DNA of 64,000 nt. It comes from Branchipolynoe longqiensis. Lineage: Eukaryota; Annelida; Polychaeta; Phyllodocida; Polynoidae. This document shows positions 31,470 through 41,609 of this stretch, one piece after another. Where the stretch lies: contig CM059190.1 of assembly GCA_030323885.1 (NCBI GenBank), forward strand, positions 106,185,856-106,249,855, in the 5' to 3' direction. The position numbers and the translations under genes were made by a program. The notes under the pieces were generated by a model that had not been told where the DNA came from, made no database searches, and was given only the letters and a program-made list of their open reading frames with translations. Numbering within the stretch: the first letter of the stretch is position 1; each line of letters opens with the position of its first letter.

Positions 31470-32626
31470 ATGCCTGGAAACGGCAAAGGCAAAGGCAAAG
31501 GACGCAAGGGAGCCCGGGCGACCGCCATGAGCACGCCGGGACCCTCCTCGGACACGCCGGGAGGCGCCTCACCTGCCTCGGCCCCGGGTTCCCCTCTGGC
31601 ACCTCGGGACCGACCCTCGGGCACCGACGCCACCATACTCCAGGCACTGCAGCAGATAACCAGCCGCCTGGACGTCCTCGAGTGCGGGGCCGCCCTCGGG
31701 ACCCAGGAGACCCCCCCCCCCGCCCGCGCCGAGGTGGCGGCCGGCCTACAGCTCGCCCCCCATCCCAGCACCTCGAGCACGCCACCTCAAGCGCCGCTCC
31801 CGGGGGCCGTCCACCCGCAGTATGAACGCTATAGCCGCCTTACTGCGCAGTCGTCGGCCGCCCCGCCCCCGGCCTACCTCCAGGATGCCGTCGACCATAC
31901 CCCGGCATCCGCGGCCGACGCCGTGAGACAGATCCTGGCGTCGGCCGAGGCATGGCACACATGGGGAAGAAAAGGGATCTCCCCCGACTACCTTTTCCCC
32001 TCTGACCTCGTGGAAAGGGGGCCGGTACGCAAGTCGGTAAAGAGGGGCGAGGCCACCAAAGACGAGTACAGCCTCGCCCTCACCACCCTCGTCAGCCACC
32101 CAAGCTTCCCTGCACACTCCCTGCCAGGCCTGCACCACCACACCCTCACCGTGCTCAGGGACAACCTGGTCTATCCGTGGCCTACCATCCGCCGGTACTC
32201 AGAGACGATATTCACCTGGATCGCGGACGGCAGGCTCCCCCACGGGTGGCACGACCCGGTTGCCCTGAACCTGGTGAGAATGGAGGTTATCACCACGCCC
32301 GCCCCCCCCAGGCCGTCCCGACAGCACCAGCCCCCCGAGGCGCGGACCTTCCCCGAGGCGCACAGCAGCCCCGGACCCAAGCCGACACCCGCATCACCTA
32401 CAGCCGAGAGGCTCACAGGGCTCCCTGCGCCGCCTGGAACCGCGAGCCCACCTTGTGCGATCGGGCCCCCGTCGGGGAGGCCCACGGCGAGGTGGGGGAC
32501 AGACACCGGCACATATGCGCCTACTGTGCCAACGTGAGGCGCATTCTCACCGTGCACAGTGAGGCCCTGTGCCTCACCAAGCAAGCCCATGAGCGCCAGA
32601 CCCCGGCCGCCCCGGCGGATTTTTGA
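31470..32626 (+). pseudogene. Gag-like ORF1 of element C
   Basis: I take the start at ATG 31470 (MPGNGKGKGKGRKGARA), after the repeat. The protein is Pro/Ser/Ala-rich, then has a conserved-looking core (AWHTWGRKGISPDYLFPSDL; YSLALTTLVSHPSFPAHS; YSETIFTWIADGRLPHGW). The frame must shift near 32395 to reach the Cys/His region APCAAWNREPTLCDR ... HRHICAYCAN ... HSEALC, which resembles the terminal zinc-binding segment of DIRS/Ngaro ORF1 proteins. If not shifted, the frame ends at 32537. Function is presumably nucleic-acid binding; this is inference. Confidence 0.65.
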
Positions 32627-33158
32627 TCCGCCGGCCCCCGGGGGGCAATATCCGGCGCCTCACCCACACCTCTGCCGACAACCCCTTGACCACCACCGAC
32701 AACCCCGTAACGACCACCGACCGAAACACCACCCAGGACACAGCCGGGGACCATCACCTCGCCCCGCAGGCCCCAGACGCCGCCCACACTGACCAAAAAT
32801 CCTCCCCAGACCTTCACGCCGACCATCATGACCTCCACATCTCCCCCGGCGACACTGCCTTCCTCAACCCTCCCCACCCGACCCCGACCCCCCCCCCCCA
32901 GCCCTGACGACTTCGCTGCCCCCCTCTCCGACCCTCGCCGCACCTCCTCCAGGGAGCGGGCCTCCCCAACTTTTGGCCGCCCGCATCCCTGTCGCTGTAG
33001 GCCCCCGACTCAGCAAGACACCCAAGACCTCCTCCGTCGCCCAAGCCACCGCTAGCGGGCGCCCTCCCCTTCATAGCCTGGACCTCAGAGGCGGTGCAAG
33101 CCTCCGTGCCTCGCCCCGCCCCCTCGGGCGCGCCTCGAGCCCTCTCCTCCTTTTTTGG
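32627..33158. other. Non-coding C-rich interior of element C
   Basis: C/A-rich sequence (CACCACCGACAACCCC-type words) where an autonomous element would carry pol and recombinase. No RT or recombinase motif is visible in any frame. Confidence 0.7.
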
Positions 33159-33582
33159 TGGAGGGCTCTTCGGCGCCCCTCACCCGAACATTTCAAGCTC
33201 CCCCGAGCTCATTTACTCTAAGTTTACCTCCGCTCGCATTGCGTTTGATGCGAGGGAAGGAAGAGACCCTCCCCCCACCTCTCTCCCGCCGCCCGGCTTT
33301 CTCACCTTCACTGCCACCCCGCTTTCAGCTTTCTCCCGCCTCGCCCGTTGATGCGAGGGAAGGAAGAGACCCTCCCCCCACCTCTCTCCCGCTGCCCGGC
33401 TTTCTCACCTTCCCTGCCACCCCGCTCTCAGCTTCTCCCGCCTCGCCCGTTCTCCCTGCCCGCAGGCTTTCTCACCTCCCCCGCCCTCACGCCTCCCCGC
33501 TCCTTCCCTTATAAGGCCGCCCGCCGGCCGCCCTCAGCAATTCGCCTCCCAGGCGTCCTCCCTACACAAGCTCTCTTTTTCT
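33159..33582. repeat. B1-A2 junction repeats of element C
   Basis: B1 (33159-33237; GTGGAGGGCTCTTCGGCGC ... CTCTAAGTTTA) is directly followed by A2 (from 33232; GCTCGCATTGCGTTTGATGC). A2 contains an extra partial duplication: GATGCGAGGGAAGGAAGAGA occurs at 33248 and again at 33351. Confidence 0.88.
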
Positions 33583-33610
33583 CCACCCACCCAACTCTCC
33601 CTACATGCTA

Positions 33611-33832
33611 GTGGAGGGCTCTTCGGCGCGCCTCACCCGAACATTTCAAGCTCCCCCGAGCTCATTTACTCTAAGTTTAACTCCGCTCCTTATGAGCCCT
33701 TTTTTCTGCCTTGCTTTCACCGCATTTGACTTGTTGTATATAGCTGCTTATTTTCTTGTTGTTGTCTGAGGCGTTAAATAAAGCGCCTTTTTTCCCACCT
33801 CCGCCTTGCCTTCTTCCTTTTCGCGCATCAAC
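33611..33832. repeat. Right repeat B2 and tail of element C
   Basis: GTGGAGGGCTCTTCGGCGCG through AGTTTAACTCCGCT (to 33688) repeats B1. The following 145 bp has AATAAA (33777-33782) and a pyrimidine-rich end, and has no second copy in B1. Confidence 0.75.
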
Positions 33833-33834
33833 AT

Positions 33835-34534
33835 GGACATGGACACATCTTTTTCATACTCATTCACAATCTTACTCAACAAACTCGAAGACTGCATGTC
33901 CACAGCGGCAATGCAGAACGTGTCATCGAACAGGCTATCCTGACCTACTTTGATGCTATGCGCTCTGGACAACGTGTCTGCAAAAAACATCAAAGAACCC
34001 TTCACATGACATAACTGAATATTGTAATTTTGCAATCGCATTCGCATCCTCTGCATTTTAGCCGAAAGTTTATGTATTGGTTTCTGCATTATAGCCACCA
34101 ACGGCTTGTGGTCCGTTTGAACTTGAACCTCTTTCCCAAAGATATACTCATGAAACCGCTGACATCCGAAACATATGGCGAGCATTTCTTTTTCTATCGT
34201 GGCATATCCACACCGCTGAGTTAAGCGCACGAGATGCGAGTGCGATCGGCTTACCATCTTGCATTAATGCAGCACCTAAACCTGACTGACAAGCATCTAC
34301 CTGAATCACAATGGGCTTCTTAATATTGTAATATGACAACACAGGAGCAGTTCTTAACTTCTCCTTCAATTTCTCAAACGCGCCCTGCTGTTCGGCTTGC
34401 CAGTGCCACGCCACGTCCTTTGCGAGGAGCGTGCGTAGAGGTTTGGCTATCTCGGACATGTTCCTTGTGCACATATCCAACCATGCCCAGGAACCTTTGG
34501 ACGCCTCACTTGTCACGCGGCTCTGGCATGTCAA
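33835..34534 (-). pseudogene. RT end and RNase H of element A, frameshifted
   Basis: Minus-strand text includes EIAKPLRTLLAKDVAWHW and AFEKLKEKLRTAPVLSYY (RT end), IQVDACQSGLGAALMQDG (RNase H first Asp) and, in another frame, YATIEKEMLAICFGCQRF, VQTDHKPLVAIM and KGSLMFFADTLSRAH. A frameshift near 34215 separates the two RNase H parts and another near 34460 separates this from the main gag-pol frame. Insertion C begins after the last codons (EYEKDVSM). Confidence 0.9.
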
Positions 34535-36626
34535 CTATTGCTTGTATTCTGTCTGGATCAGGCTTCACACCCTGCTGGGTAAGTTGATGACCAACATATT
34601 TTACTGTGGTTTTGCATAGCAAAGATTTAGCATCATTTAACTTTAGATTAACCGATCTAGCCCGGTCCAGGACGGCTCGGAGCCACTCATTGTGTTCCTC
34701 AACCGTTGACCGATATACCAAAATATCGTCCGTGACTATGCCAATACCGGGTATATCGCCCATGACGCGGTGCATTTCCTGAATAAAAATGTCACCGGCG
34801 GTTTTGATACCAAAAGGCAACCGGGTGTACCTGTACCGGCCCCACGGAGTATTGAACGTGCACAAACGTGAACTTTCCTTATTTAACTCTATCTGCCAAT
34901 ACCCAGTCTTTGCATCCAGAACTGACAAATATTTGGCATCCGCCGTTTTGGCAATAATTTCATCAATCGTTTTGGTCGGAAAAGGCCCTCTCTTTATCGC
35001 CTTGTTTAACTTAGTCGGATCCAGACAAATCCTAATCCTGTTCGGTTTCTTTACAATAGTTATAGAATTAACCCACTCGGTAGGTTCATCCTGCTCAACT
35101 ATGACACCTAACTCAACCATGCGATCAAGCTCACTTCGTACCTTGCCCTGAATGGCAAACGGAATCCGCCTAGGCGGATCAATGACAGGTTGAATAGATC
35201 TATCGACATGAATGACAGCATTTGCTTTAATCAACCCCAAACCCTGAAATACATCTTTATATTGGCTGACCAGCTTCTCCGCCCCACCGCTGGCACTGTT
35301 CGTCAGCCCGGAAATGTTCGTCGGCACCGGAATGTTCGTCATCACTGTCCTGTTCGTCGGCACGGGAATGTTCGTTGGCACCGCGCAGCACACCTCATCC
35401 ACCCGCACCAGCAGGTTCAACGTCACACAAGCTTGCTTTCCCAAAATAGGTTGGCAATCCGGCACTACCTGGAACTTGAGCACTGTCTCGTTGACGTCCA
35501 GCAGTGCCTCCCCATCAGGCGTGATCCGGTGACCGGAGAACATCACCAACGAACACCTGGTGTTCGTCAGCCGCCCTGGAGCAACTCTGTCGAAGACGTA
35601 CCTCGGCAGCACGTTCGCCTCCGACCCAGTGTCGAGCTTGAACTTGACAGGACAACCGTTCACCCGAACGACCGCATGCCACAGCTCGGCATCCCGACCA
35701 GCACCACGGTCCACGGCCCCGCCGAAGAGATCCGTTGCCAGGACGTTGACCTCCGCCGGATCCGGGTCTTGCTCAGCTTTGTGAGGATCGGGCTCTTCCA
35801 TGGTCAGCTCGTTGACCCTGCCCAACCTGCTCCTGCAGACCTTGCCGAAGTGCCCGATCTTCCGACAGGCTACACAATCCTTCCCTTTCGCTGGGCAGAC
35901 TCCCCGGCGGTGCTCATACCCACAGTTCTGGCAGCAGATCTTGAAGTCTCCCGTACCGCCGGCGTTCCAAGATGGCGATTTCCAAGATGGCGTTGCCGAT
36001 GACCGCCCCGCCGGTGCACTGGTACGCGCATTACTATAGTTACGTATGAAATCGATCTCCTTACATTCCACGTCTGATTTGGTGTCCTCCACCAGCGCAG
36101 AGCTAAACTCACTCATCTCACATATGCTGACACATTTTACCAATGTTAACTCCGCAGTTTGGAGCAATTTGTTCCATAAGTTCACATTTTTCACTCCAGA
36201 CACAATCCTATCGCGCAACAGCGATTCTTCCACCATCCCATACTCACAGTCCTTCACCTTATCTCGTAATGCCGTTATATACGTAGCCATATTTTCGGAT
36301 GCCTGATTGTGTGAGTTAAACTTATATCGTGTGATAATGATACTGCATTTACCGACACAATAAACCCTGAATGCCTCTATAAGCGGCGCGATCTTATCTT
36401 GATCAGCGAGAGCAATATCCATATTGGCAAAGACTTTCTGTGCCTCCTCACCGGCTACATGAAGACAGATGCAGCATTGCACTCGTTCCGTCTTCAACAC
36501 GACCCCTGCCGTAGTAGCGTAAATATCATATGCTCTGATCCATGTTTTCCAGTTCGACCTGGCATTGTGGCTGACCACAAGCTGACCAGGAGGCCGCAAC
36601 CCCGGCAACGAATTAGCGGGCGGCAT
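34506..36626 (-). pseudogene. Gag-protease-RT polyprotein of element A
   Basis: A 706-codon open frame from ATG 36626. In order: gag-like domain (about 1-220; IYATTAGVVLKTERVQC), two zinc knuckles (about 230-270; CQNCGYEHRRGVC and CVACRKIGHFGKVC), retropepsin (FKLDTGSEANVLP, catalytic DTG), a linker with VPTN repeats (DNA 35300-35395), then RT (SVLDAKTGYWQIELN; RYTRLPFGIKTAGDIFIQEM; GIVTDDILVY with the catalytic DD). The frame is stopped by TGA at 34506-34508 inside RT, followed by further breaks. Gag would form particles and protease would process the polyprotein; this copy is not intact. Confidence 0.94.
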
Positions 36627-36645
36627 CCTTCCTCATCTGACACCA

Positions 36646-36828
36646 TGTGAAAGTACGACGTCTGAACACTTCAAGCTCTGGATACTGAATGGTTTATTCA
36701 CGGCTAGGTAAAGTTACCTGCCGGCAACATTCTGTGACATCATCTCATTTGCATATCTCTTTGTCTCAACCTCTGCATCTCGTTAACATATATTAACCAT
36801 ACCTGTAGTCTATTACGCATATATCACA
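36646..36828 (-). repeat. 5' LTR of element A
   Basis: 183 bp, TGTGAAAG ... ATCACA, followed by GTATG (36829-36833). The octamer ATTTGCAT is kept (36747-36754), but the CRE reads TGACATCA (36735-36742), one base off the palindrome in the 3' LTR. Confidence 0.97.
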
Positions 36829-36833
36829 GTATG

Positions 36834-37074
36834 CAGTACCCCCCCACCCACCCCCAACTGTAGTTATTGTGTAAGATTATTCCATTGCATGTATAGTGAA
36901 GTGTATATCGACATACCTTTATATTTATTACAAGCCTAAAGGGACCAGCTATAGCTCGCTGGGACACTGTGGGTACTTCGACAAATGCTCTCCAAGCACA
37001 ACCTTGTTTAGTTGTTATGTTTAAATGAACCAAGTATGTGTGGGGAGAGTAGGGGGCCAGGGCCATGATAGTCT
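36834..37074. other. Intergenic sequence after element A
   Basis: Starts with a C-rich stretch (ACCCCCCCACCCACCCCC). No gene is seen. Confidence 0.6.
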
Positions 37075-37175
37075 GAACTGCAAAGGCACTTTGTTGTCTC
37101 CAAAATGGCCACCCCCATAGGCGGCGGCCATTTGCAATGGAAAAGCTGCGCTGTGATTGGCTGAAAGTGTGCCGG
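37075..37175 (-). mobile_element. Partial M5 TIR element, reversed
   Basis: Reverse complement of this stretch (CAGCTTTTCCATTGCAAATG; GGGGGTGGCCATTTTGGAGA) matches the interior of 25853-26120. Terminal repeats are not recognisable. Confidence 0.7.
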
Positions 37176-37296
37176 CAACAGGCTCACACAGTAACAAGTG
37201 TTGCTGGTTCCCAGTATCGGCGGCGAAGTGATATTAACACCGCCGCCGAAATTTGCTTAAATTAAACCAAAAATTGACTTGATATTAATGCCGCTC

Positions 37297-37339
37297 GCCG
37301 GTAACAGGCTCAGCAGATCCCCCTGAGCCTGTTGCCGGC
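37297..37339. repeat. 17-bp inverted repeat (GCCGGTAACAGGCTCAG)
   Basis: GCCGGTAACAGGCTCAG (37297-37313) and CTGAGCCTGTTGCCGGC (37323-37339) form a stem with one mismatch and a 9-nt loop. A related GCCGGCAACAGGCTCAC lies near 37172, so the region may be a decayed foldback element. Confidence 0.75.
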
Positions 37340-37992
37340 AAGCACCAATATTAAAACAAGTTCAAACGGGCTCAAACGAGTTCAACCGTGGCTGGTTGGG
37401 TCGCTCCGTAGCGCTGAATATGCTTATGCAGAACTAATATACAAATCGCCTCTGCCGCCTGCGCATTAGGCCACCATGTGGCACAAATCTGAACTATTTC
37501 CGAGTTTGTTTTTTTTCCATGCAGCGGATAGCTGGTGACTTTAAAGAACCGCGCTCTGCACAGTTATTTGGGCCCTCGTTCCTATAATTATAATTATAAT
37601 AATAATAATATATTCATTTCCACATGATCAATGTACACACAAGTTGATATTTATATCAGTAATTTTTTCACATGAAAAGGGAGAAAGTAGAAATACAATA
37701 CGTATGAAATGCTTTTCCCATTTAAAAATAACACAGATGCATTGCTTATACCATAGAAATAATAAATAGAAAAATAAAAGTAAAAAGCATATCAACAGCA
37801 TATAGACTACTATGTGTTTTCCCTCTGATAAAGCTTAAATATTAACTAAGGGTTTAGACTTAAACAGATGTTTAATGAGGAAGAAATTTATTGGAGTAAA
37901 CAATAAAAACTATGAAATATAGAAAGGTATTTTGGTGAACACACTGACAAACAAACAAAAACATACATTCGCATTTATTGATACAACCGCCT
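37340..37992. other. Intergenic sequence, AT-rich
   Basis: Contains TAATTATAATTATAATAATA near 37585-37608. No gene. Confidence 0.55.
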
Positions 37993-38050
37993 AGATAAAA
38001 GATTCACCCGGTACTTGTAGTACTGCGAGTACATGGTGAATGCTTTATCT
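37993..38050. mobile_element. Minimal M1 MITE: almost only terminal inverted repeats
   Basis: AGATAAAAGATTCACC opens and GGTGAATGCTTTATCT closes a 58-bp hairpin, with GTACTTGTAGTACTGCGAGTAC between. It corresponds to the two ends of 55937-56340 with the interior deleted. Confidence 0.8.
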
Positions 38051-38178
38051 AACAACCGCAACATGATCAAGCTCGTGTGTAATATATACTAGCCGTTTTT
38101 GCACACAAAAACGAGTGCCTATAACTTGCCGCGAGGAGAGGTTTGTTCAAACTGTGTTGTGATACCTGAAAGGTCGAC

Positions 38179-38220
38179 ACTTCCGGCTAGCCTCGCTTTG
38201 ATCCTGCTAACGGAAGTTGC
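38179..38220. promoter_or_regulatory. Inverted ETS-type pair upstream of RNF139
   Basis: ACTTCCGG at 38179-38186 and CGGAAGTT at 38211-38218 are facing ETS/GABP core sites (CCGGAAGT consensus), about 165-200 bp before the RNF139 start codon. Paired ETS sites without TATA are typical of broadly expressed genes (family knowledge). The start of transcription cannot be read from the sequence. Confidence 0.4.
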
Positions 38221-38381
38221 CAAGAAAACATCGATGAGGCATGTGAGGTGGAATTTGTCATTTTAACACGGACACGACGATAACATCATACTATTTATCG
38301 GTCAAAAAACGACAAATTTCATGTATGTGAAATACATTGCAGCTTGGGGTTTGCATCTCGAGTGCGGAGGAGATTTTCAAG

Positions 38382-38550
38382 ATGTCATGGCATTTGAATC
38401 TGCTCCAGATATTCGACATTGTGCTGCGAGTGCCAGCTCTGTTCGTGATTGACTCGATCCTCAACCAGACGTTCATCATACCTTGGATGCCGGATGACAT
38501 CCCCACATTTAGCGCGGCATTTCTAGCATGGTTGCTGATTATTTGTCTGT
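38382..38550 (+). CDS. RNF139: RNF139/TRC8-like E3 ligase, exon 1
   Basis: Starts at ATG 38382, the first ATG in the frame, and ends at TGT|GTAAGT with one extra base (phase 1). It encodes MSWHLNLLQIFDIVLRVPAL, FVIDSILNQTFIIPWMPDDI and PTFSAAFLAWLLIICL. The VLRVPALFVID text and first membrane segment match the N terminus of TRC8 proteins. The 7.5-kb intron that follows holds only repeats and mobile elements. The phase agrees with exon 2 at 46073. Confidence 0.93.
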
Positions 38551-39035
38551 GTAAGTAGCACGTGGTTGAAGTACAACCTTTTGGTGTTATGACGATCCTG
38601 TGGGACGTGGTTATTCACCTATTGTTGTAAAATGGCGCTGCCAGTCTTGACGTATCGTAGACGTAGTATGCAGCGTGTCACTGTCACGTTAGGACCTAAC
38701 TTAGGTGTTTCACTTTTGTTCCGTGTTATCACAGTTGTGCCACTTCGGCACTTGTGACTTAGTTTCTGAGATCCCACAGGTTTAATGTAGATTGTTAGCT
38801 TTTATATTCAATTTATTGGTCATGGATAGGTACGATACATAACAAATTGAAATAAATCATAATGCCTTACATTTTTTAAATCATTAAACTAGATGGCCTT
38901 AAAAATGAGAAAAAACACTGATCACAACGATATTTTCAATCAAACTTAACAAGTCATCAGATAAATAATCAAACAATTATACAATCATATTATAAACAAA
39001 TATTCTGGTGTGTTCGTAGCTTTAAGCGCACATAC
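38551..39035. other. Start of RNF139 intron, nothing recognised
   Basis: AT-rich intron sequence. No exon or repeat I can support. Confidence 0.6.
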
Positions 39036-39155
39036 TAGATAAAATATTCCCCCCGGCCCCGTACTTGTAGTATTAGACTTAGTGCGTACTCTAAATATTG
39101 GTGACATAGCACAGGAAGTGGGATCTCTGGTTTCAGTATCAAATGGCTACTTATA
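39036..39155 (+). mobile_element. MITE M1 fragment, interrupted by M2
   Basis: AGATAAAATATTCC...CCCCGTACTTGTAGTA and AGTATCAAATGGCTACTTAT match M1 at 4907 and 55937. The copy stops in TTATA where element M2 begins. Confidence 0.7.
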
Positions 39156-39511
39156 TAGGGTATTCACGTGATGTCATCAACCGGATGCGCGGCCGTTGTG
39201 GCGATATCAGACAGTAAACAACCCATAGAGTTTGCCTGTACGCGCAGTGCAAAATGTCAGTTTTATTCAAATTTATAGAAATCCAGAACCCTAACCGTAT
39301 AAATTTAATATAATCTTATTAGTAAACATGTTTTCTATATGTGTACCAACCGATTTGTTTCTAGGTGGATTAGTTTGATAGATATTTCACTTTTTCTGTA
39401 TGAAGATTGCTCATAGCCATTGAGTTTGCAGTGTGACAGTGTGTTATTATTGTGGTTACTATCGCCACAATGGCCGCACTTCCGGTTTGCGTGACGTCAG
39501 TGCATACCCTA
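39156..39511. mobile_element. MITE M2 with about 50-bp terminal inverted repeats
   Basis: Left TAGGGTATTCACGTGATGTC... and right ...GTGACGTCAGTGCATACCCTA are inverted over about 50 bp (both reach TGTGGCGATA). TATA flanks both sides (39152-39155, 39512-39515), consistent with a TA-type duplication. The interior matches 1-150 and 41640-42245. The right end carries a CRE (TGACGTCA) and an ETS core (ACTTCCGG). Confidence 0.88.
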
Positions 39512-40689
39512 TATAGGAGGGTGTGCCTTCATGGCACTTCCTGTTGATGCGGTGAAAACAAACCTTGATGACAACAGTGCCTTTTATTTTATTTACATTC
39601 GCAATAATGCAGAATTTCACTTATTGAGTAAGTTATTTGCCTAAATAATATTATTTCAACCCCAGGGTAATTCATGGTTCTAAATAACAGAATTAGATCG
39701 TATCATTGAGTAGATTTGTGCTTTTTGTTTTATTTACAATTGCAATAATGCCGCAACGCGACAGTTAGGTAGCTAGACTAAACCAGAACTCAGAACAGTT
39801 TAAATTATCTCAATATCTTCAATAGTGACAATACAACGATTCTAAGCTTGCCAAATGGGGCATCAATTTTAAATAGGCTTAGTATGGCAATGGTGAAGGA
39901 TTTAGGCCAACTTTTGTGAGTAGAATTGAATGAAAAATGTTGATATATTCTTAATGCTTGCACTCATGACAATGATAATTGGTATCTAAGGGTGTTTTGG
40001 GGTACTCTTTCACATGCTGCAATCAAAATTCATGAAATAAAAACAGTTGTTAAATTATCATTATTTCTGTAGTTACTCGAACACATTTGCCATTTGGGGA
40101 TTTCTTTCTTATTTTTGTGAATTCTTTTTGTTTTTACCATTTTAAAATTTCTTTTCATAAGACAAAACTAGTAATCATTCGCATCTTCAAATTAAATGGC
40201 AAGAGTAGTGCGTATAGTAGTGGGCAGCTGGCCTTATATACAGGAGGGCGAGGGGCTGTGCCTGTGCAACCTTCTGAGGTGCTGAGTGTTGCACTCTCCC
40301 ACCTCACACGCTACTTTTTTTTAGGTCTACTGGAAATTCACGGGTGAAAGCAACCTACCAGAGTTACCTATTTTATATGAAATAATGTCTGGTAAACAAG
40401 TTTATTGCCTTAAAAACGACATTAAAAACCAGAAGTAGCTCAGTGAATGCTCTGAAATGGCATGTGCAGGGAGCAAGGAAGTTGTGGGTGTGTACCAAGC
40501 CAGTACTTCATAAAAGCACACTATTTTGAATGCATCGCGACTACGTGCATACCTATCATGGAACATATATCCGTAATAGTATAAATATAATTGATAGCAA
40601 CTGCCAACGTTGTCGTTGACAAAACCAGTAACTTGAGTAAGTCCAGTAAGTAACTGGTCATTCAACTCATTGTCATAACCAGACGGGAT
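39512..40689. other. RNF139 intron, no exon seen
   Basis: AT-rich sequence. An 86-codon frame at 40087-40347 has no recognisable content. Confidence 0.55.
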
Positions 40690-40762
40690 GGACGAATCGC
40701 GAATGAGTAGAGCGTCTGACTCCCATGAGATCGTGGGTTCGAATCCTGTCAGCTATGTGAGC
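40690..40762 (+). ncRNA. tRNA-like sequence (pseudogene or SINE head)
   Basis: GAGTAGAGCGTCTGACTCCC resembles a D-arm/anticodon region (CCC possible) and GTGGGTTCGAATCC is a perfect T-arm/B box, followed by a T7 run. The acceptor stem does not pair and the anticodon stem looks short by about a base, so a working tRNA-Gly is unlikely. Confidence 0.4.
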
Positions 40763-40881
40763 ATTTTTTTAGAATGCATTTGATCTGAATGGAACATACC
40801 AATGGAAAGAGCTTGAAGATACCTTAAACAGAAAATCTTTCTAATGTAAATATAAAGAAAGTTACATCGAGTATAGTAAAC

Positions 40882-41270
40882 AGGGATGAAAGATCTCCAC
40901 GATTTCGCGGATTTCCGGGATTTTTCCTGTTGCTATAGGTGTATACTTATACGTTGTTCAAACGCGGCAGCACTATAATTGTATACTAATACGTTGTTTT
41001 ACGCTACAGCACTATCAGCCTATACTAGGGCTAATATGTGGTGCAGATGCCACAGCACTATCAGCGTATACTACTAATACATGCTTCAAACGCCACAGCA
41101 CTATCAGCGTATACTACTAATACGTGCTTCAAACGCCACAGCTTAACCAGCGTATACCAATATGTAGGAAACCTGACTTCCGGGAAATTTCCGCGATTCC
41201 CTAACAATGCTAAACCTATGGGAAAATATCAGCATTTCTGCTTTTTTCCCCGGAGACCACTTTCATCCCT
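40882..41270. mobile_element. hAT-like MITE M3 with internal 43-bp repeats
   Basis: The ends AGGGATGAAAGATCTCC and GGAGACCACTTTCATCCCT are inverted. Flanking octamers TAGTAAAC (40874-40881) and GAGTAAAC (41271-41278) agree at 7 of 8 positions, as for hAT target duplications. Further inverted words (CGCGGATTTCCGGGA / TTCCGGGAAATTTCCGCG) lie inside. Between about 40940 and 41165 a roughly 43-bp unit (CACAGCACTATCAGCGTATA, CTACTAATACGTGCTTCAAA) is repeated 4-5 times. Confidence 0.85.
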
Positions 41271-41609
41271 GAGTAAACCAACCAAAAGTTGTAACCCAAA
41301 ATCAGCCGGACATAAGCGATGCCAAGGCATGAATGCCAAGTAGCACACGGCAGAGAGAGGTGAGAGTGCCAGCAAAAGTTAAAGTGCTGCGGATCAAATA
41401 TCTCCTTTGGGAATAGATCAAACTTCCTTAGAATTTCACATGTAGACAACTAATGAAGGAACAAAATTTCATAGTTTGATGAGATCATTTAATCTCCATT
41501 GGGTGATTTGATGAAGATTTTGTGGAGAAAAGTAGAATTTGAAATTCAACTATCAACTTTTGAAACTGATACTGGTCCAATTGAAACAATGGGGGACATG
41601 TGGCGTAGT

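Larger units (their letters stand above)
31130..33832 (+). mobile_element. Non-autonomous DIRS-like element C with split direct repeats
   Basis: A GC-rich insertion in A. The order is A1 (31133-31382), gag-like ORF, B1 (33159-33237), A2 (33232-33582), B2 (from 33611). A1-ORF-B1-A2-B2 is the split-direct-repeat layout of PAT/Ngaro-type tyrosine-recombinase retrotransposons (family knowledge). There are no LTRs and no target duplication. AATAAA at 33777-33782, inside a small GC hairpin, may be its poly(A) signal. RT, RNase H and recombinase are missing, so it would depend on another element. The right edge is uncertain, between 33688 and about 33835. Confidence 0.75.
27453..36828 (-). mobile_element. 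Gypsy-type LTR retrotransposon A (minus strand), interrupted by two nested elements
   Basis: Identical-length 183-bp LTRs (27453-27635 and 36646-36828) flank the locus and are bordered by the target duplication GTATG (27448-27452 and 36829-36833). Next to the 5' LTR (right side) the primer site reads, on the minus strand, TGGTGTCAGATGAGG, which resembles the complement of a tRNA-Leu(CAA) 3' end. Next to the 3' LTR is the purine tract TTTGAGGGGGGGA. The order on the minus strand is gag, protease, RT, RNase H, integrase. Element B (28864-30998) and element C (about 31130-33832) are inserted in it. Removing them leaves about 4.5 kb. The LTRs differ at two positions, so the insertion is fairly recent, yet pol carries several breaks. 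Confidence 0.95.

Noticed and set aside
36824..37066. Continuation of the 26243 gypsy remnant on the far side of element A
   Set aside because: The sequence after 36834 shows no integrase text in any frame, so A was not inserted into that remnant's coding part.
40690..40762. Functional tRNA-Gly(CCC) gene
   Set aside because: The B box is good, but the acceptor stem does not pair and the anticodon arm appears short; kept only as a tRNA-like sequence.
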